Part shown: piece by piece, positions 7,874-21,690 of the stretch
Layout of the letters: every line of letters begins with the position of its first letter
Position numbering within the stretch: position 1 is the stretch's first letter
Origin: Pseudomonas sp. MYb60
GTDB taxonomy: Bacteria; Pseudomonadota; Gammaproteobacteria; Pseudomonadales; Pseudomonadaceae
Assembly (NCBI RefSeq): GCF_002979555.1
Contig: NZ_PCOZ01000007.1
Span: 264,539 to 328,538 of the forward strand
DNA: 64,000 nucleotides
Reading direction: 5' to 3'
The notes under the pieces: model-generated
Database searches by the model: none
The model's input: the letters and a program-made list of their open reading frames with translations, nothing else
What the model was told of the DNA's origin: nothing
Made by a program: the position numbers and the translations under genes

Positions 7874-8626
7874 ATGAGTACTGCAACGCGATTGCGCCTG
7901 TTCTGCCTGCCGTACTCGGGCGCCAGTGCGATGGTTTACGCACGCTGGCGCCGGTCTTTGCCGGAATGGCTGCAGGTCTGCCCGCTGGAATTGCCCGGTC
8001 GCGGCATGCGCATGGACGAACCCCTGCAGCGCGATATCAAGGCCTTGGCCGCACAGCTTGCCGATGAGATCTGCCGCGACCTGAGCAGCCCCTACGCCTT
8101 GTTCGGCCACAGCCTCGGCGGCTTGCTGGCTTTCGAACTGGTACATGCCCTGAACGCCCGCAACGCCCCCGCGCCACTGGCACTGTTCGCCTCCGGTACT
8201 GCCGGGCCGGCGTGTCGGGATGTCAGCGAATACGCGGTCGAAAAGACCGACGAACACCTCATCGCCCGCCTGCGCGAGCTCAAAGGCACCGCCGAAGAGG
8301 CCTTGGCCAATCCCGAATTGATGGCGCTGATGCTGCCGATCCTGCGCGCCGACTTCCTGCTCTGCGGCAGCTTCAGCTACGGCCAGCGTGCGCCGCTGGA
8401 GATGCCGATCCACGTGTTCGGCGGCAAGCAGGACAGCGTGCGTGTCGACCAGTTGCTCGACTGGCAACGCGACGCCGCCAGCGGCTTTTCCCTGGACATG
8501 TTCGACGGCCACCACTTCTTCATCACCCAGCACGAAAGCGCCGTGCTGCGCTGCCTGCGTCGTTACGCCGACGAGCACCTGGCGCGCTGGCGCAACAGTG
8601 TGGCGCGGCAACTGGCCGCTGGCTGA
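7874..8626 (+). CDS. pvdG: Type II thioesterase PvdG
   Basis: The 250-residue cytoplasmic alpha/beta hydrolase has the nucleophile elbow GHSLGG with Ser80, a candidate acid Asp187 in GGKQD, and His214 in DGHHFF. Opening sequence [14 protein letters not shown] and [13 protein letters not shown] are typical of external (type II) thioesterases that clear misprimed or stalled carrier domains of NRPS assembly lines. Its position immediately upstream of pvdL on the same strand, 52 bases apart and behind a PvdS box, identifies it as the pyoverdine editing thioesterase. The length is normal, and no frame problem is visible. Confidence 0.94.
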   Translation: MSTATRLRLFCLPYSGASAMVYARWRRSLPEWLQVCPLELPGRGMRMDEPLQRDIKALAAQLADEICRDLSSPYALFGHSLGGLLAFELVHALNARNAPAPLALFASGTAGPACRDVSEYAVEKTDEHLIARLRELKGTAEEALANPELMALMLPILRADFLLCGSFSYGQRAPLEMPIHVFGGKQDSVRVDQLLDWQRDAASGFSLDMFDGHHFFITQHESAVLRCLRRYADEHLARWRNSVARQLAAG

Positions 8627-8678
8627 ACGCCCCCCACTTCCCCGATTTCCCCGTAAGCCGATTTCAGGCAGGAACCCC

Positions 8679-11600
8679 ATGATGGACGCCTTCGAACTTC
8701 CCCGCACCCTGGTCCAGTCCCTTCAACGTCGCGCCGCCCAGAGCCCGGACCAGGTAGCCCTGCGCTTCCTGGCCGAGTCCGCCGAGCACAGCGTCGTGCT
8801 CAGTTACCGCGACCTGGACCGACGCGCCCGCACCATCGCCGCCGCGTTGCAAGCCAATGCCGCGCTGGGTGACCGTGCGGTGCTGTTGTTCCCCAGCGGC
8901 CCGGACTATGTCGCGGCGTTTTTCGGTTGCCTGTACGCCGGGGTCATCGCCGTGCCGGCCTATCCGCCGGAGTCCACTCGCCGGCATCATCAGGAGCGCC
9001 TGCTGTCGATCATCGCGGACGCCGAGCCGCGCCTGCTGTTGACCATCGCCAGCCTCGCCGATGGCCTGGCGCAGATCGACAACGCGCCGCCGGTGATGAG
9101 TGTCGATACCTTGCAGGACGCCGACAGTTGGATCGCCCCCGACCTGCACCCTGACGACATCGCCTTCCTGCAATACACCTCCGGCTCCACCGCGTTGCCC
9201 AAGGGCGTGCAGGTCAGCCACGGCAACCTGGTGGCCAACGAAGTGTTGATCCGTCGCGGTTTCGGCATCGATTTGAACCCGGACGACGTGATTGTCAGCT
9301 GGCTGCCGCTGTACCACGACATGGGCCTGATCGGCGGCCTGCTGCAACCGATCTTCAGCGGCGTGCCCTGTGTGCTGATGTCGCCGGCGTACTTCCTCGG
9401 CCGGCCCTTGCGCTGGCTCGAAGCGATCAGCGAATACGGCGGCACCATCAGTGGCGGCCCGGATTTCGCCTACCGCCTGTGCAGCGAACGGGTCAGCGAT
9501 TCGGCCCTGGAGCGCCTCGACTTGAGCCGATGGCGCGTCGCCTATTCGGGCTCCGAACCGATCCGCCTCGACACCCTGGAACGCTTCGCCGAGAAGTTCG
9601 CGACATGCGGCTTCACCTCGGACCATTTCTTCGCCTCCTACGGGTTGGCCGAGGCGACCCTGTTCGTCGCCGGTGGCACCCGCGGTCGCGGCATCCCGGC
9701 GTTGCGTGTCGATGAGCAGGCCCTGGCCGCCAACCGCGCCGAGCCGGGGCAGGGCAGTGCGATCATGAGTTGCGGCACCAGTCAGCCGGACCATGCGGTG
9801 CTCATTGCGGATCCACATACCCTTGCCGAACTGCCCGACAACTGCGTCGGCGAACTCTGGGCCACGGGACCGAGCATCGCCCACGGCTACTGGCGCAACC
9901 CCGAGGCCACGGCCAAGACCTTCGTGCAACATGCCGGCCGGACCTGGCTGCGCACCGGTGACCTGGGCTTTATCCGCTTTGGCGAGGTGTACATCACCGG
10001 GCGGTTGAAAGACCTGCTGATCGTGCGCGGCCACAACCTGTATCCGCAGGACATCGAACAGACCCTCGAGCGCGAAGTGGAAGGGGTGCGCAAGGGCCGG
10101 GTCGCGGCGTTTTCGGTGCAGGAAGAGGGCCTGGAGGGGATCGGCATTGCGGCTGAAATCAGTCGCAGCGTGCAGAAAATCCTGCCGTCTGAAGCCTTGA
10201 TCAAAGCCATCCGCCAAGCGGTGGCCGAGGCTTGTCAAGAGGCGCCGAGCGTGGTGGTGCTGCTCAACCCTGGCGGCTTGCCCAAGACCTCCAGCGGCAA
10301 GGTGCAGCGTGCGGCGTGCGCGCTCCGCCATGCCGATGGCAGCCTTGACCAATATGCGCAGTTCCCCACGCTGCAAACCGCTGCCGGTGACGGGGTGCTG
10401 GAATCCGAATTGCAGCGCCAGATCGCAGCCATCTGGTGCGAACACCTGAAAGTGCCCAGCGTGGCCGCCGATGACCATTTCTTCCTGCTCGGCGGCAACT
10501 CCATCACCGCCACCCAGGTGGTCGTGCGCCTGCGTGAAACCCTCCGCCTGGAGCTGAACCTGCGCCTGCTGTTCGAAGCGCCGACCCTGCAAGCCTTTGC
10601 TGCCAGCGTCGCGCAATTGCAGCAGGATGGTGGTGTCGCTCAAGGCGCGATCCACAGCCTGTCGCGCCAGGACGAACTGCCCCAATCCCTGGCACAAAAC
10701 CGCCTGTGGATCACCTGGCAATTGGACCCGAGCAGCAGCGCCTACACCATCCCCGGCGCCCTGCGCCTGCGCGGCGAGCTGGATGAGGACGCCGTGCGGT
10801 CCAGTTTCCAGCAGTTGATCCAGCGCCACGAAGCGCTGCGCACGCGCTTCTACGAGCGCGATGGCCACGCCTTCCAACGCGTGGACGCCACCACTCGATT
10901 CGACTTGCACATCATTGACCTCGGCGACCTGCCCGGCGCCGAGCGCGAAGCCCGCGCGCAGCAGATCCGTGAGGACGAAGCCCGCACCCGGTTCGACCTG
11001 GAAACAGGCCCGCTGCTGCGGGTGACCCTGGTGCGCCTGGATGATGAAGACCACCAACTGCTGGTGACCTTGCACCACATCATCGCGGATGGCTGGTCAC
11101 TGAACATCCTCATCGACGAATTCTCGCGCCTCTACGCCGCCGCCTCCCAGGGCCAAGCCCTGGCGCTGCCACCCCTGGCCCTGCAGTACGCCGACTACGG
11201 CAGCTGGCAGCGCCAATGGCTGGCCGAAGGCGAAGGTCAGCGCCAGTTGGCCTACTGGAAAAACCAGCTCGGCGACGAACACCCGCGCCTCGACCTTGCC
11301 ACCGATCACCCACGTTCGGCGCAGCACCGTCACAGCGCCGCGCGCCATAGCGTGCGCCTGGGCATCAGCCTCAGCGACGCGATCCGCCACACCGCCCAGG
11401 CCCATGGGGCCACCCCGTTCATGCTGTTGCTGGCGGCGTTCCAGACCTTGCTCTACCGCTACAGCGGCCAGCGCGATGTCCGCATCGGCGTGCCCAACGC
11501 CAACCGCCCGCGCCAGGAAACTCAAGGCCTGATCGGCTTCTTCATCAACACCTTGGTGTTGCGCGCCGAACTCGATGGACGCTTGCCGTTCGACGAGCTG

Positions 11601-14600
11601 TTGGCAACCACCCGCCAGACAGCCCTGGGCGCCCAGGCGCACCAGGACTTGCCCTTCGAACAACTGCTGGAAGCTTTCCCACAGGCCCGCGAACACGGCT
11701 TGTTCCAGGTCATGTTCAACCACCAGCAACGTGATCTCAGCGCCTTGCGCCGCCTGCCGGGCATGCTCGCCGACGAGCTGCCGTGGCACAGCCGCGAGGC
11801 CAAGTTCGACCTGCAACTGCACAGCGAAGAAGACCACAACGGGCGCCTGAGCCTGTCGTTCGACTACGCCGACGAATTGTTCGACGCCGCCACCGTCCAG
11901 CGCCTGGCCGGGCACTTCATCAACCTGCTGCACGCTGTGTGCGACAACCCCCAGCAGGCCATCGGCGAGCTCACGCTGATGCAAAACGACGAACAGGCGC
12001 TTTACAGCGAAGCGCCCTGCGCACCGGCCCAACAGTGGCTGCCGCAATTGCTCGAGCTGCACACCTCGGACAGCACCGCGCTGGTCTGGCAGGACGGCAG
12101 CCTGACCTTCGCCCAACTGCACACCCAGGCCAACCGCCTGGCCCATTACCTGCGCGACAAAGGCGTCGGCCCGGATGTCTGCGTGGCCATCGCCGCCGAG
12201 CGTTCGCCGCAATTGCTGATCGGCCTGCTGGCGATCATCAAGGCCGGCGGCGCCTATGTGCCGCTCGACCCGGACTACCCCGCCGAGCGCCTGGCCTTCA
12301 TGCTCAAGGACAGCGGCGTCGAACTGCTGCTGACCCAAACCCCGTTGCTGGCGCAATTGCCCGCGGCGCAGGGCGTCAGCGTCATCGCCATGGACAGCCT
12401 GCACCTCGACAGCTGGCCGACCCAGCCGCCGGGCCTGCACCTGCACGGCGACAACCTTGCCTACGTGATCTACACCTCCGGCTCCACCGGCCAGCCCAAG
12501 GGCGTTGGCAACACCCATGCGGCCCTGGCCGAGCGCTTGCAGTGGATGCAGGCCACCTACTCACTGAATGACACCGATGTGCTGATGCAGAAAGCGCCGA
12601 TCAGCTTCGACGTGTCGGTGTGGGAATGCTTCTGGCCGCTGATCAGCGGTTGCCGCCTGGTGCTGGCCGGCCCCGGCGAACACCGCGACCCGCACCGCAT
12701 CGCGCAGTTGGTGCAGCAGCACGGCGTGACCACGCTGCACTTTGTGCCGCCGTTGTTGCAGCTGTTCATCGAGGAGCCGTTGGTGGCTGAATGCACCAGC
12801 CTGCGGCGCCTGTTCTCCGGCGGCGAAGCCTTGCCCGCCGAACTGCGCAACCGCGTGTTGGCGCAGTTGCCGGCGGTGCAGTTGCACAACCGTTATGGCC
12901 CGACCGAAACCGCGATCAACGTGACCCACTGGCACTGCCGCGCGGAAGACGGCGAGCGCTCGCCGATTGGCCGCCCGCTGGGCAATGTGATCTGCCGCGT
13001 GCTCGACGAGCAGCTCAACCCCGTGCCGCTGGGCGTGCCGGGTGAACTGTGCATCGGCGGTCTCGGCCTGGCCAGGGGTTACCTCGGCCGCGCCGGGCTG
13101 ACGGCCGAGCGGTTTGTCGCCGACCACGGCGGTGCTCGCCTGTATCGCACCGGTGACCGTGCGCGTTGGAGCGCCGACGGCGTGATCGAATACCTCGGTC
13201 GCCTCGACCAGCAGGTCAAGCTGCGCGGTTTCCGTGTAGAGCCGGAAGAAATCCAAGCGCGCCTGCTGGCCCTCGACGGCATCGCCCAGGCCGTGGTGCT
13301 GGTGCGCGAGGCGCAGTTGATCGGCTACTACACCGCCCACACCGCGTTGGACGAAGACGAGGTCAAGATCGCCCTGGCCGCCGAGCTGCCGGAATACATG
13401 GTGCCCGCGCTGCTGATGCGCCTGGACGCCATGCCCCTGAGCCCCAGCGGCAAACTCGACCGGCGCGCCTTGCCCGAACCGGTGTGGCAAACCCGCGAAC
13501 ACGTCGAACCCGAAACGGCCCTGCAACAGCAGGTTGCCGCGATCTGGCGCGAAGTGCTCGGCCTGTCACGCATCGGCCTGCGCGATGACTTTTTCGCCCT
13601 CGGTGGGCACTCATTGCTGGCCACGCAAATCATCTCGCGAACCCGCCAGGCCTGTGACGTCGAGCTGCCGCTGCGCACCTTGTTCGACGCCAGTGAGCTG
13701 GGCGCGTTTGCCGAGCAAGTCGGCTTGATCCAGGCCTCCGGGCAGCGCAACCAGCAGACCGCCATCGCCACGGTGGACCGCCGCCAGCGGGTGCCGTTGT
13801 CGTATTCTCAGCAACGCATGTGGTTCCTGTGGCAGATGGAGCCCGACAGCCCGGCATACAACGTCGGCGGCATGGCGCGCCTGCGCGGTGTGCTGGACGT
13901 GGGCCGCTTCGAGGCCGCGCTGCAGGCCTTGGTCATGCGCCACGAAACCCTGCGCACCACGTTCCCGAGCGTCGACGGCGTGGCCTATCAGAAGGTCGCG
14001 GCGCAGACCGGCCTGCGCATGGACTGGCAGGATTTCTCGGCGCTGAATGACACCGAACGCCAGCAACGCCTGCAGCAACTCGCCGACCATGAGGCGCACA
14101 CCCCGTTCAACCTGGAAACCGGCCCGCTGCTGCGCGCCTGCGTGGTCAAGGCCGGCGAGCGCGAGCACTACCTGGTGCTGACCCTGCACCATATCGTCAC
14201 CGAAGGCTGGGCCATGGACATTTTTGCCCGTGAACTCAGCGCGTTGTACGAAGCCTTCATCGACGAGCGTGCTTCGCCGCTGGCGCCGTTGCCGGTGCAA
14301 TACCTTGACTACAGCGTGTGGCAGCGCCAGTGGCTGGAGTCCGGCGAGCGCCAGCGTCAACTGGATTACTGGACCACTCAATTGGGCAGCGAACACCCGC
14401 TGCTGGAATTGCCCGGCGACCGTCCACGCCCAGCGGTGCAAAGCCACCAGGGCGAGCTGTACCGCTTCGATTTGAGCGATGAGCTGGCCGCCCGCGTGCG
14501 CGCCTTCAATGCCGAACGCGGCCTGACCCTGTTCATGACCATGACCGCCACCCTGGCCGTGTTGCTCTACCGCTACAGCGGCCAGAACGACCTGCGCATC

Positions 14601-17600
14601 GGCGCGCCCGTGGCCAACCGCATCCGCCCGGAAAGCGAAGGTTTGATCGGCGCATTTCTCAACACCCAGGTGCTGCGCTGCCAGCTCAACGGGCAAATGC
14701 CGGTCGCCGAGCTGTTCGAGCAGGTGCGCCACACCGTGATCGAAGGCCAGTCTCATCAGGACCTGCCCTTCGACCATTTGGTGGAAGCCTTGCAGCCACC
14801 GCGCAGCGCCGCTTACAACCCGCTGTTCCAGGTGATGTGCAACGTGCAGCGCTGGGAATTCCAGCAACGCCGCGAACTGGCTGGCATGACCGTCGAGTAC
14901 CTGGCCAACGATGCGCGCGCGACCAAGTTCGACCTCAACCTGGAAGTCACCGACCTCGACCATCGCCTGGGTTGCTGCCTGACCTACAGCACTGACCTGT
15001 TCGACGAGCCGCGCATTGCGCGCATGGCCGAGCATTGGCGCAACCTGCTGGAAGCGCTGATCGCCGATCCGCAACAACGCCTCAGTGAACTGCCGTTGCT
15101 GAGCGCCGACGAACAACGCGCCTTGCAGGACAGCCTGGGGGTCGAAACCGGTGAGCATCGCCTCGACCAGTGCATTCACAGCCTGTTCAGCCAACAGGCT
15201 GCGAGCCGTGGTGATGCGCCTGCGCTGACGTTCGCCGGCGAAACCCTTGGCTACCGCGAACTGAACGAACGCGCCAATCGCCTGGCCTGGATGCTGCGCG
15301 AGCGCGGCGTCGGCCCGCAGGTGCGCGTCGGCCTGGCGTTGCCGCGCTCGCTGGACATGGTGGTCGGCCTGCTGGCGATCCTCAAGGCCGGCGGCGCCTA
15401 TGTGCCGCTGGACCCGGAGTACCCGCTGGACCGTTTGCACTACATGATCGACGACAGCGGCATCGGCCTGCTGCTCAGTGATGCGGCGATGTTCCAGGCC
15501 CTTGGCGAGCTGCCGGCGAGCGTCGCGTGCTGGTGCCTGGAGGATGACCTGCCGATGCTCGCCCACTACCCGGCGCAGGAACTGCCATTTATCAGCCTGG
15601 CGCAGCATCAGGCGTACCTGATCTACACCTCCGGGTCCACCGGCAAGCCGAAAGGCGTGGTGGTGTCCCACGGGGAAATCGCCATGCATTGCGCGGCGGT
15701 GATCGAGCGTTTCGGCATGCGCGCGGATGACTGCGAGCTGCACTTCTATTCGATCAACTTCGACGCCGCCACCGAGCGTCTGCTGGTGCCGTTGCTCAGC
15801 GGCGCGCAGGTGGTTCTGCGCGCCCAGGGCCAGTGGGACGCGGAAGAAATCTGCACGCTGATCCGCACCCATGGCATCAACATCCTGGGCTTCACCCCGA
15901 GCTACGGCAGCCAACTGGCGCAGTGGCTCGCGACCCAGCAACAGACTTTGCCGGTGCGCATGTGCATCACCGGCGGCGAGGCGCTGACCGGCGAACACCT
16001 GCAGCGCATCCGCGCGGCGTTCCAGCCCCAAGTGTTCTTCAACGCCTACGGCCCGACCGAAACCGTGGTGATGCCGCTGGCCAGCCTGGCCCCGGAGCAA
16101 CTGGAGGAGGGCGCCGGCAGCGTGCCGATCGGCAGCATCATCGGTGACCGCGTGGCCTACATTCTCGACGCTGACCTGGCGTTGGTGCCTCAAGGCGCGA
16201 CGGGCGAGTTGTACGTCGGCGGCGCCGGCCTGGCGCAGGGGTATCACCAGCGTCCGGGCATGACTGCCGAGCGTTTTGTCGCCGACCCGTTCGTTCGCAA
16301 TGGCGGGCGCCTGTACCGCACCGGCGACCTGGTGCGCCAACGCGCCGACGGGTTGGTGGAGTACTTGGGGCGGATCGACCATCAGGTGAAGATCCGCGGT
16401 TTCCGCATCGAGTTGGGCGAGATCGAAACCCGCCTGCTGGAACACCACGCCGTGCGTGAAGCGGTGGTGCTGGCGCTGGATGCGCCGAGCGGCAAACAGC
16501 TGGTCGCGTACCTGGTCAGCGATGCCGAGCATGGCGCCCTGCGTGACGCGCTGAAGGCCCACCTCAAGGCGCAACTGCCGGACTACATGGTGCCCGCGCA
16601 CCTGATCGTGCTGGACAGCATGCCGCTCACCGCCAACGGCAAGCTCGACCGCCGCGCCTTGCCGCAGCCGGACCCCGAGGCCAATCGCCAACAGTATGTG
16701 GCGCCGCGCAATGAGCGGGAACAAACCCTGGCAGCCATCTGGGCAGCCGTGTTGAACGTGCAGCAAGTCGGCCTGGACGATAACTTCTTCGAGCTGGGCG
16801 GCGACTCGATCCTGTCGATTCAGGTGGTCAGCCGCGCGCGTCAGGCAGGGCTTCATTTCAGCCCCCGCGACCTGTTCCAGCACCAGACCGTGCAGACCCT
16901 GGCCGGTGTTGCCACACGTTCCGAGCGGGTCATGGCGGAGCAGGGCCTGCTCACTGGCCGCTCGGGGCTGACGCCGATCCAGCACTGGTTCTTCGACACC
17001 GAGATCCCCCAGCGCCAGCACTGGAACCAGGCGCTGGTGCTCAAGCCGCTGCAACTGCTGGAGCCGCATCGGCTGGAACACGCCCTGCTGGCCGTGTTGG
17101 AACACCACGATGCCTTGCGCTTGAGCTTCTCCAAACGCGACGCGCAGTGGCACGCCGAACACTTGGCCGTGCCCCAGGGCGGCGTGCTGATGCAGGCACA
17201 GGTGCGCGACATGGACCAGTGTGCGGCGCTGTTCACAGACACTCAGCGCAGCCTCGACCTGCACAATGGCCCGCTGCTGCGCGCCTTGCTGGTGGACGGC
17301 CCCGGAGGCCAGCAACGCCTGATGATCGCGATCCATCACCTGGTGGTGGATGGTGTCTCGTGGCGCGTACTGCTCGAGGACGTGCAGAACGTCTACCGCC
17401 AGTTGAGCGACGGCCAGTCCGTCAGCCTGCCGGCCAAGACCAGCGCCCTGCGTGACTGGGCCGCGCGCCTGCAGACCTATGCCAGCAGCGAGTCCCTGCG
17501 CGAAGAACTGGCCCTGTGGCAAGACCAGTTGGCCGGCCCGGCTGTGGCCTTGCCGGTGGACCGTCCGCAAGGTTCGCTGTGCCACCGCGACGCCGACACC

Positions 17601-20600
17601 GTCAGTGTGCGCCTGGACGCCGAGCGCACCCGTCAGTTGCTGCAACAGGCGCCGAGCGCCTACCGCACCCAGGTCAACGACCTGCTGCTGACCGCCCTGG
17701 CCCGCGTGCTGTGCCGCTGGAGCGGCCACGAATCGGCGCTGATCCAATTGGAAGGCCATGGCCGCGAACCGCTGTTCGATGACCTCGACCTGACCCGTAG
17801 CGTCGGCTGGTTCACCAGCGCTTACCCGCTGCGTTTGACACCGCAGGCGGAGCAGGGCGCGTCGATCAAGGCGATCAAGGAACAACTGCGCGGCGTGCCG
17901 CACAAGGGCCTGGGCTATGGCGTGCTGCGCTACCTGGCCGACGACTTGATCCAGCACAGCATGGCCGCGCTGCCCGGCGCCGAGATCACCTTCAACTACC
18001 TCGGCCAGTTCGACCAGAGCTTTGGTAGCGACGCGCTGTTCCATCCGCTGGACGCATCCGCCGGCCTCGCCCATGACCCGAACGCGCCGCTGCCCAACGT
18101 CTTGAGCGTCGACAGCCAGGTGTACGCCGGTGAGCTGGTGCTGCGCTGGACCTTCAGCCGTGAACGCCATGCCCCCCAGACCATTCGCGAACTGGCTGAC
18201 GCCTACCTCGCCGAGCTGCAGGGTTTGGTTGCCCACTGCCTCCAGGACGACGTTGGCGGCCTCACGCCGTCCGACTTCCCGCTGGCGCACCTGACCCAAT
18301 CGCAACTCGACAGCTTGCCGATTGCCGCCAGTGCCATCGAAGACGTCTACCCGCTGACCCCAATGCAGGAAGGCCTGTTGCTGCACACCCTGCTGGAACC
18401 GGGCACCGGCCTGTACTACATGCAGGACCGCTACCGTATCAATAGCGCCCTCGACCCCGAGCGTTTTGCCCAGGCCTGGCAGGCAGTGATCGCCCGTCAC
18501 GAGGCCCTGCGCGCATCGTTCTGTTGGAACGTCGGCGAAGACATGCTGCAAGTGATCCACACGCCGGGCAGCACGCCGATTGAGTACCTGGATTGGAGTG
18601 CCGACCCGGAAGCCGAACAGGAACCGCGCCTGCAAGCCTTGCTCAAGGCCGAGCGTGAGGCGGGTTTCGATCTGCTCAACCAGGCGCCGTTCCACCTGCG
18701 TTTGATCCGGGTAGGCGCCGAACGCTACTGGTTCATGATGAGCAACCACCACATCCTTATCGATGCCTGGTGCCGCTCATTGCTGATGAACGACTTCTTC
18801 GAACTCTACCTGGCGCTGGGCGAAGGCCGCGACGCGCAACTGGCCGCGCCGCCCCGCTACCGCGACTACATCGCGTGGCTGCAACGCCAGAACCTCGCCG
18901 AGGCGCGCCAGTGGTGGCAGCAGAACCTGCAAGGCTTCGAGCGCACCACGCCGATCCCGAGCGACCGGCCGTTCCTGCGTGACCACGCGGGCCACGGCGG
19001 CATGGTGGTGGGCGACTGCTACACCCGCCTCGATGCCCGCAACGGTGTACAGCTGCGTGAACTGGCCCAGGCCCATCAGCTCACCGTCAACACCTTCGCC
19101 CAGGCGGCATGGGCGTTGGTGCTGCGCCGTGTGAGCGGCGACCGTGACGTGGTGTTCGGCGTCACCGTGGCCGGGCGCCCGGTGGCAATGCCCGAGATGC
19201 AGCGCACCGTCGGCCTGTTCATCAACAGCATCGCGCTGCGGGTGAAACTGCCCGAGGACGATCAACCGTGCAGCGTGCGCCAGTGGCTGAGCGGCCTGCT
19301 CGACAGCAACATGCAGCTGCGCGAGTACGAATACCTGCCGCTGGTGACGATCCAGGAGCACAGCGAACTGCCCAAGGGCCAGCCGCTGTTCGACAGCCTG
19401 TTCGTGTTCGAAAACGCGCCGGTGGAAGTCTCGGTGCTGGACCGCGCACAAAGCCTGAATGCCACCTCGGACTCCGGCCGCACCCACACCAACTTCCCAC
19501 TGACGGCGGTGTGCTACCCGGGCGATGACCTCGGCTTGCACCTGTCCTACGACCAGCGCTACTTCGACGAAACCACCGTGCAAAGCATGCTCGGCGAGTT
19601 CAAGCGCCTGCTGCTCGCGCTGGTACAGGGCTTCCATGGCGACATGGCCGAACTGCCGCTGATTGGCGAGCAGGAGCGTGAATTTCTCGTAGAGGGCTGC
19701 AACCAGAGCGAACACGATTACCCGCTGCACAGCAGCTATATCGAGCTGTTCGAAACCCAAGTGGCCGCGCATCCGCAACGGGTTGCCGCGAGTTGCCTGG
19801 ACCAGCAGTGGACGTATGACGAACTGAACCGCCGCAGTAACGGCTTGGGCCACGCGTTGATCGCAGCGGGTGTCGGCCTGGATCAGCCGGTGGCGTTGCT
19901 GGCCGAGCGCAGCCTCGACCTGCTGGGCATGATCATCGGCAGCTTCAAGGCCGGTGCCGGTTACCTGCCGCTGGACCCGGGCCTGCCGAGCCAGCGCCTG
20001 CGCAGCATCCTTGAACTGAGCCGCACACCGTTGCTGGTGTGCACCGAGGCATGCCGCGAGCAGGCCATCGAATTGCTGGAGGGCTTCGACTGCCAGTTGC
20101 TGGTGTGGGAAGAAGTGCCGGCCCGTGGCGCCAACCCTGGCATCTACAGCGGCCCGGACAACCTCGCCTACGTGATCTATACGTCGGGGTCCACCGGCCT
20201 GCCCAAGGGCGTGATGGTGGAACAGCGCGGCATGCTCAACAACCAGTTGAGCAAGGTGCCTTACCTGGCCTTGAGCGACACGGATGTGATCGCGCAAACC
20301 GCCTCGCAAAGTTTCGATATTTCCGTGTGGCAGTTCCTGGCCGCGCCGCTGTTCGGTGCGCGGGTGGACATCGTGCCGAACGTGCTGGCCCACGATCCGC
20401 ACGGTTTGCTTGAGCATGTCCAGGTGCAAGGCATTACGGTGCTGGAGAGCGTGCCGTCGTTGATCCAGGGCATGCTCGCCCAGGATCGCATCAACCTCGA
20501 CGGTCTGCGCTGGATGCTGCCGACCGGTGAAGCGATGCCCCCTGAGCTGGCGCACCAGTGGTTGCAGCGTTATCCCGAGATTGGACTGGTCAACGCCTAT

Positions 20601-21557
20601 GGCCCGGCGGAGTGTTCGGATGACGTGGCCTTCTTCCGCGTTGACCTGGCATCGACCCGTGGCACTTACCTGCCGATTGGCACGCCGACCGACAACAACC
20701 GTCTGTACCTGCTGGACGGCGCGTTGGAGCTGGTGCCCCAAGGCGCGGTCGGCGAGTTGTGCGTGGCCGGTACCGGCGTTGGGCGCGGCTACGTCAGCGA
20801 CCCGCTGCGCACCGCACCAGTGTTTGTGCCGAACCCGTTTGGCGCGCCGGGCGAGCGTCTGTATCGCACCGGCGACCTGGCGCGCCGGCGCAGCGACGGC
20901 GTGCTGGAGTACGTCGGGCGTGTCGACCATCAGGTGAAGATTCGTGGCTACCGCATCGAACTGGGCGAAATCGAAGCGCGCCTGCATGAGCAACCGCACG
21001 TGCGCGACGCAGCGGTGGGCGTGCAGGAAGGCGTCAACGGCAAGCACCTGGTCGGCTACCTGGTGGCCGCCGATGAAGCCCTGACCCCAAGCGAACGCCT
21101 GGACCGCATCAAGCAACGCCTGCGTGCCGAACTGCCGGAATACATGGTGCCCTTGCACTGGCTGTGGCTTGAGCGCCTGCCGCTGAACGCCAACGGCAAA
21201 CTCGACCGCAAGGCTTTGCCAGCGCTGGAGATCGGCCAGTTGCACAGCCAGGACTACCTGGCGCCGCGCAATGAACTGGAGTCTGTCCTGGCCGCGATCT
21301 GGGCCGAGGTGCTGAAGGTGGAGCGGGTAGGGGTGCAGGACAACTTCTTCGAACTGGGCGGGCACTCGTTGCTGGCCACGCAGATTGCTTCGCGGGTGCA
21401 GAAGACCTTGCAGCGGGATGTGCCGTTGCGGGCGATGTTCGAGTGCAGCACGGTGGCGGAGTTGGCTGAGTACATCGACGGGTTGGCGGGGAATGAAATC
21501 AGCGCGGAGAAGGTGGATCGGTTAAGTGATTTGATGGCGGAGTTGGAGGGACTTTAA
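8679..21557 (+). CDS. pvdL: Pyoverdine chromophore-precursor NRPS PvdL
   Basis: A 4292-residue cytoplasmic assembly-line enzyme. Domains in order: acyl-AMP ligase (about 10-560; YTSGST near 166) and carrier (GGNS, Ser608); condensation (HHIIADG 799-805), adenylation (YTSGST near 1265), carrier (Ser1645); condensation (HHIVTEG from 1837), adenylation (near 2316), carrier with DSI (Ser2710), epimerisation (HHLVVDG from 2886); condensation (HHILIDA from 3357), adenylation (near 3834), carrier (Ser4230). There is no thioesterase at the end, so the chain passes to another NRPS. This AL-T-C-A-T-C-A-T-E-C-A-T plan is that of PvdL, which joins a fatty acid, Glu, D-Tyr and 2,4-diaminobutyrate. The third adenylation pocket read by eye, D-I-W-E-L-T-A-D-D, fits Dab. 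The start is ATG 8679 (or 8682) after AGGAA; upstream frame is shadow sequence. Confidence 0.97.
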   Translation: MMDAFELPRTLVQSLQRRAAQSPDQVALRFLAESAEHSVVLSYRDLDRRARTIAAALQANAALGDRAVLLFPSGPDYVAAFFGCLYAGVIAVPAYPPESTRRHHQERLLSIIADAEPRLLLTIASLADGLAQIDNAPPVMSVDTLQDADSWIAPDLHPDDIAFLQYTSGSTALPKGVQVSHGNLVANEVLIRRGFGIDLNPDDVIVSWLPLYHDMGLIGGLLQPIFSGVPCVLMSPAYFLGRPLRWLEAISEYGGTISGGPDFAYRLCSERVSDSALERLDLSRWRVAYSGSEPIRLDTLERFAEKFATCGFTSDHFFASYGLAEATLFVAGGTRGRGIPALRVDEQALAANRAEPGQGSAIMSCGTSQPDHAVLIADPHTLAELPDNCVGELWATGPSIAHGYWRNPEATAKTFVQHAGRTWLRTGDLGFIRFGEVYITGRLKDLLIVRGHNLYPQDIEQTLEREVEGVRKGRVAAFSVQEEGLEGIGIAAEISRSVQKILPSEALIKAIRQAVAEACQEAPSVVVLLNPGGLPKTSSGKVQRAACALRHADGSLDQYAQFPTLQTAAGDGVLESELQRQIAAIWCEHLKVPSVAADDHFFLLGGNSITATQVVVRLRETLRLELNLRLLFEAPTLQAFAASVAQLQQDGGVAQGAIHSLSRQDELPQSLAQNRLWITWQLDPSSSAYTIPGALRLRGELDEDAVRSSFQQLIQRHEALRTRFYERDGHAFQRVDATTRFDLHIIDLGDLPGAEREARAQQIREDEARTRFDLETGPLLRVTLVRLDDEDHQLLVTLHHIIADGWSLNILIDEFSRLYAAASQGQALALPPLALQYADYGSWQRQWLAEGEGQRQLAYWKNQLGDEHPRLDLATDHPRSAQHRHSAARHSVRLGISLSDAIRHTAQAHGATPFMLLLAAFQTLLYRYSGQRDVRIGVPNANRPRQETQGLIGFFINTLVLRAELDGRLPFDELLATTRQTALGAQAHQDLPFEQLLEAFPQAREHGLFQVMFNHQQRDLSALRRLPGMLADELPWHSREAKFDLQLHSEEDHNGRLSLSFDYADELFDAATVQRLAGHFINLLHAVCDNPQQAIGELTLMQNDEQALYSEAPCAPAQQWLPQLLELHTSDSTALVWQDGSLTFAQLHTQANRLAHYLRDKGVGPDVCVAIAAERSPQLLIGLLAIIKAGGAYVPLDPDYPAERLAFMLKDSGVELLLTQTPLLAQLPAAQGVSVIAMDSLHLDSWPTQPPGLHLHGDNLAYVIYTSGSTGQPKGVGNTHAALAERLQWMQATYSLNDTDVLMQKAPISFDVSVWECFWPLISGCRLVLAGPGEHRDPHRIAQLVQQHGVTTLHFVPPLLQLFIEEPLVAECTSLRRLFSGGEALPAELRNRVLAQLPAVQLHNRYGPTETAINVTHWHCRAEDGERSPIGRPLGNVICRVLDEQLNPVPLGVPGELCIGGLGLARGYLGRAGLTAERFVADHGGARLYRTGDRARWSADGVIEYLGRLDQQVKLRGFRVEPEEIQARLLALDGIAQAVVLVREAQLIGYYTAHTALDEDEVKIALAAELPEYMVPALLMRLDAMPLSPSGKLDRRALPEPVWQTREHVEPETALQQQVAAIWREVLGLSRIGLRDDFFALGGHSLLATQIISRTRQACDVELPLRTLFDASELGAFAEQVGLIQASGQRNQQTAIATVDRRQRVPLSYSQQRMWFLWQMEPDSPAYNVGGMARLRGVLDVGRFEAALQALVMRHETLRTTFPSVDGVAYQKVAAQTGLRMDWQDFSALNDTERQQRLQQLADHEAHTPFNLETGPLLRACVVKAGEREHYLVLTLHHIVTEGWAMDIFARELSALYEAFIDERASPLAPLPVQYLDYSVWQRQWLESGERQRQLDYWTTQLGSEHPLLELPGDRPRPAVQSHQGELYRFDLSDELAARVRAFNAERGLTLFMTMTATLAVLLYRYSGQNDLRIGAPVANRIRPESEGLIGAFLNTQVLRCQLNGQMPVAELFEQVRHTVIEGQSHQDLPFDHLVEALQPPRSAAYNPLFQVMCNVQRWEFQQRRELAGMTVEYLANDARATKFDLNLEVTDLDHRLGCCLTYSTDLFDEPRIARMAEHWRNLLEALIADPQQRLSELPLLSADEQRALQDSLGVETGEHRLDQCIHSLFSQQAASRGDAPALTFAGETLGYRELNERANRLAWMLRERGVGPQVRVGLALPRSLDMVVGLLAILKAGGAYVPLDPEYPLDRLHYMIDDSGIGLLLSDAAMFQALGELPASVACWCLEDDLPMLAHYPAQELPFISLAQHQAYLIYTSGSTGKPKGVVVSHGEIAMHCAAVIERFGMRADDCELHFYSINFDAATERLLVPLLSGAQVVLRAQGQWDAEEICTLIRTHGINILGFTPSYGSQLAQWLATQQQTLPVRMCITGGEALTGEHLQRIRAAFQPQVFFNAYGPTETVVMPLASLAPEQLEEGAGSVPIGSIIGDRVAYILDADLALVPQGATGELYVGGAGLAQGYHQRPGMTAERFVADPFVRNGGRLYRTGDLVRQRADGLVEYLGRIDHQVKIRGFRIELGEIETRLLEHHAVREAVVLALDAPSGKQLVAYLVSDAEHGALRDALKAHLKAQLPDYMVPAHLIVLDSMPLTANGKLDRRALPQPDPEANRQQYVAPRNEREQTLAAIWAAVLNVQQVGLDDNFFELGGDSILSIQVVSRARQAGLHFSPRDLFQHQTVQTLAGVATRSERVMAEQGLLTGRSGLTPIQHWFFDTEIPQRQHWNQALVLKPLQLLEPHRLEHALLAVLEHHDALRLSFSKRDAQWHAEHLAVPQGGVLMQAQVRDMDQCAALFTDTQRSLDLHNGPLLRALLVDGPGGQQRLMIAIHHLVVDGVSWRVLLEDVQNVYRQLSDGQSVSLPAKTSALRDWAARLQTYASSESLREELALWQDQLAGPAVALPVDRPQGSLCHRDADTVSVRLDAERTRQLLQQAPSAYRTQVNDLLLTALARVLCRWSGHESALIQLEGHGREPLFDDLDLTRSVGWFTSAYPLRLTPQAEQGASIKAIKEQLRGVPHKGLGYGVLRYLADDLIQHSMAALPGAEITFNYLGQFDQSFGSDALFHPLDASAGLAHDPNAPLPNVLSVDSQVYAGELVLRWTFSRERHAPQTIRELADAYLAELQGLVAHCLQDDVGGLTPSDFPLAHLTQSQLDSLPIAASAIEDVYPLTPMQEGLLLHTLLEPGTGLYYMQDRYRINSALDPERFAQAWQAVIARHEALRASFCWNVGEDMLQVIHTPGSTPIEYLDWSADPEAEQEPRLQALLKAEREAGFDLLNQAPFHLRLIRVGAERYWFMMSNHHILIDAWCRSLLMNDFFELYLALGEGRDAQLAAPPRYRDYIAWLQRQNLAEARQWWQQNLQGFERTTPIPSDRPFLRDHAGHGGMVVGDCYTRLDARNGVQLRELAQAHQLTVNTFAQAAWALVLRRVSGDRDVVFGVTVAGRPVAMPEMQRTVGLFINSIALRVKLPEDDQPCSVRQWLSGLLDSNMQLREYEYLPLVTIQEHSELPKGQPLFDSLFVFENAPVEVSVLDRAQSLNATSDSGRTHTNFPLTAVCYPGDDLGLHLSYDQRYFDETTVQSMLGEFKRLLLALVQGFHGDMAELPLIGEQEREFLVEGCNQSEHDYPLHSSYIELFETQVAAHPQRVAASCLDQQWTYDELNRRSNGLGHALIAAGVGLDQPVALLAERSLDLLGMIIGSFKAGAGYLPLDPGLPSQRLRSILELSRTPLLVCTEACREQAIELLEGFDCQLLVWEEVPARGANPGIYSGPDNLAYVIYTSGSTGLPKGVMVEQRGMLNNQLSKVPYLALSDTDVIAQTASQSFDISVWQFLAAPLFGARVDIVPNVLAHDPHGLLEHVQVQGITVLESVPSLIQGMLAQDRINLDGLRWMLPTGEAMPPELAHQWLQRYPEIGLVNAYGPAECSDDVAFFRVDLASTRGTYLPIGTPTDNNRLYLLDGALELVPQGAVGELCVAGTGVGRGYVSDPLRTAPVFVPNPFGAPGERLYRTGDLARRRSDGVLEYVGRVDHQVKIRGYRIELGEIEARLHEQPHVRDAAVGVQEGVNGKHLVGYLVAADEALTPSERLDRIKQRLRAELPEYMVPLHWLWLERLPLNANGKLDRKALPALEIGQLHSQDYLAPRNELESVLAAIWAEVLKVERVGVQDNFFELGGHSLLATQIASRVQKTLQRDVPLRAMFECSTVAELAEYIDGLAGNEISAEKVDRLSDLMAELEGL

Positions 21558-21577
21558 TCGTCATTGCCTGTCAGGGC

Positions 21578-21677
21578 CTCTTCGCGGGCAAGCCCGCTCC
21601 CGCATTTGAAGGTGTTCACCGATGGAAAGGTGTGAATACCTTCAAATGTGGGCGCTGGCTTGCGCGCGAAAGCGCCA
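21578..21677. repeat. REP pair (REPIN) after pvdL
   Basis: Two imperfect inverted arms, CTTCGCGGGCAAGCCCGCTC on the left and its relative GCTGGCTTGCGCGCGAA on the right, bracket an inner inverted repeat TTGAAGGT/ACCTTCAA. This is a typical Pseudomonas REP doublet lying between convergent genes; it may also act as a 3' stabilising hairpin or terminator for pvdL. Confidence 0.8.
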
Positions 21678-21690
21678 GTGCAGTCGCCGC

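Noticed and set aside
8388..8678. Extended upstream part of the pvdL frame
   Set aside because: It lies over the end of pvdG in another frame, has no family similarity, and the ATG at 8679 has a Shine-Dalgarno and begins the family sequence.
13611..18752. 1713-codon open frame on the minus strand inside pvdL, and similar long ones at 8664-11078 and 18777-21365
   Set aside because: They are exactly antisense to a recognisable NRPS. Long antisense frames are expected from the strong third-position GC bias. They show low-complexity His/Gln/Gly-rich sequence without domains.
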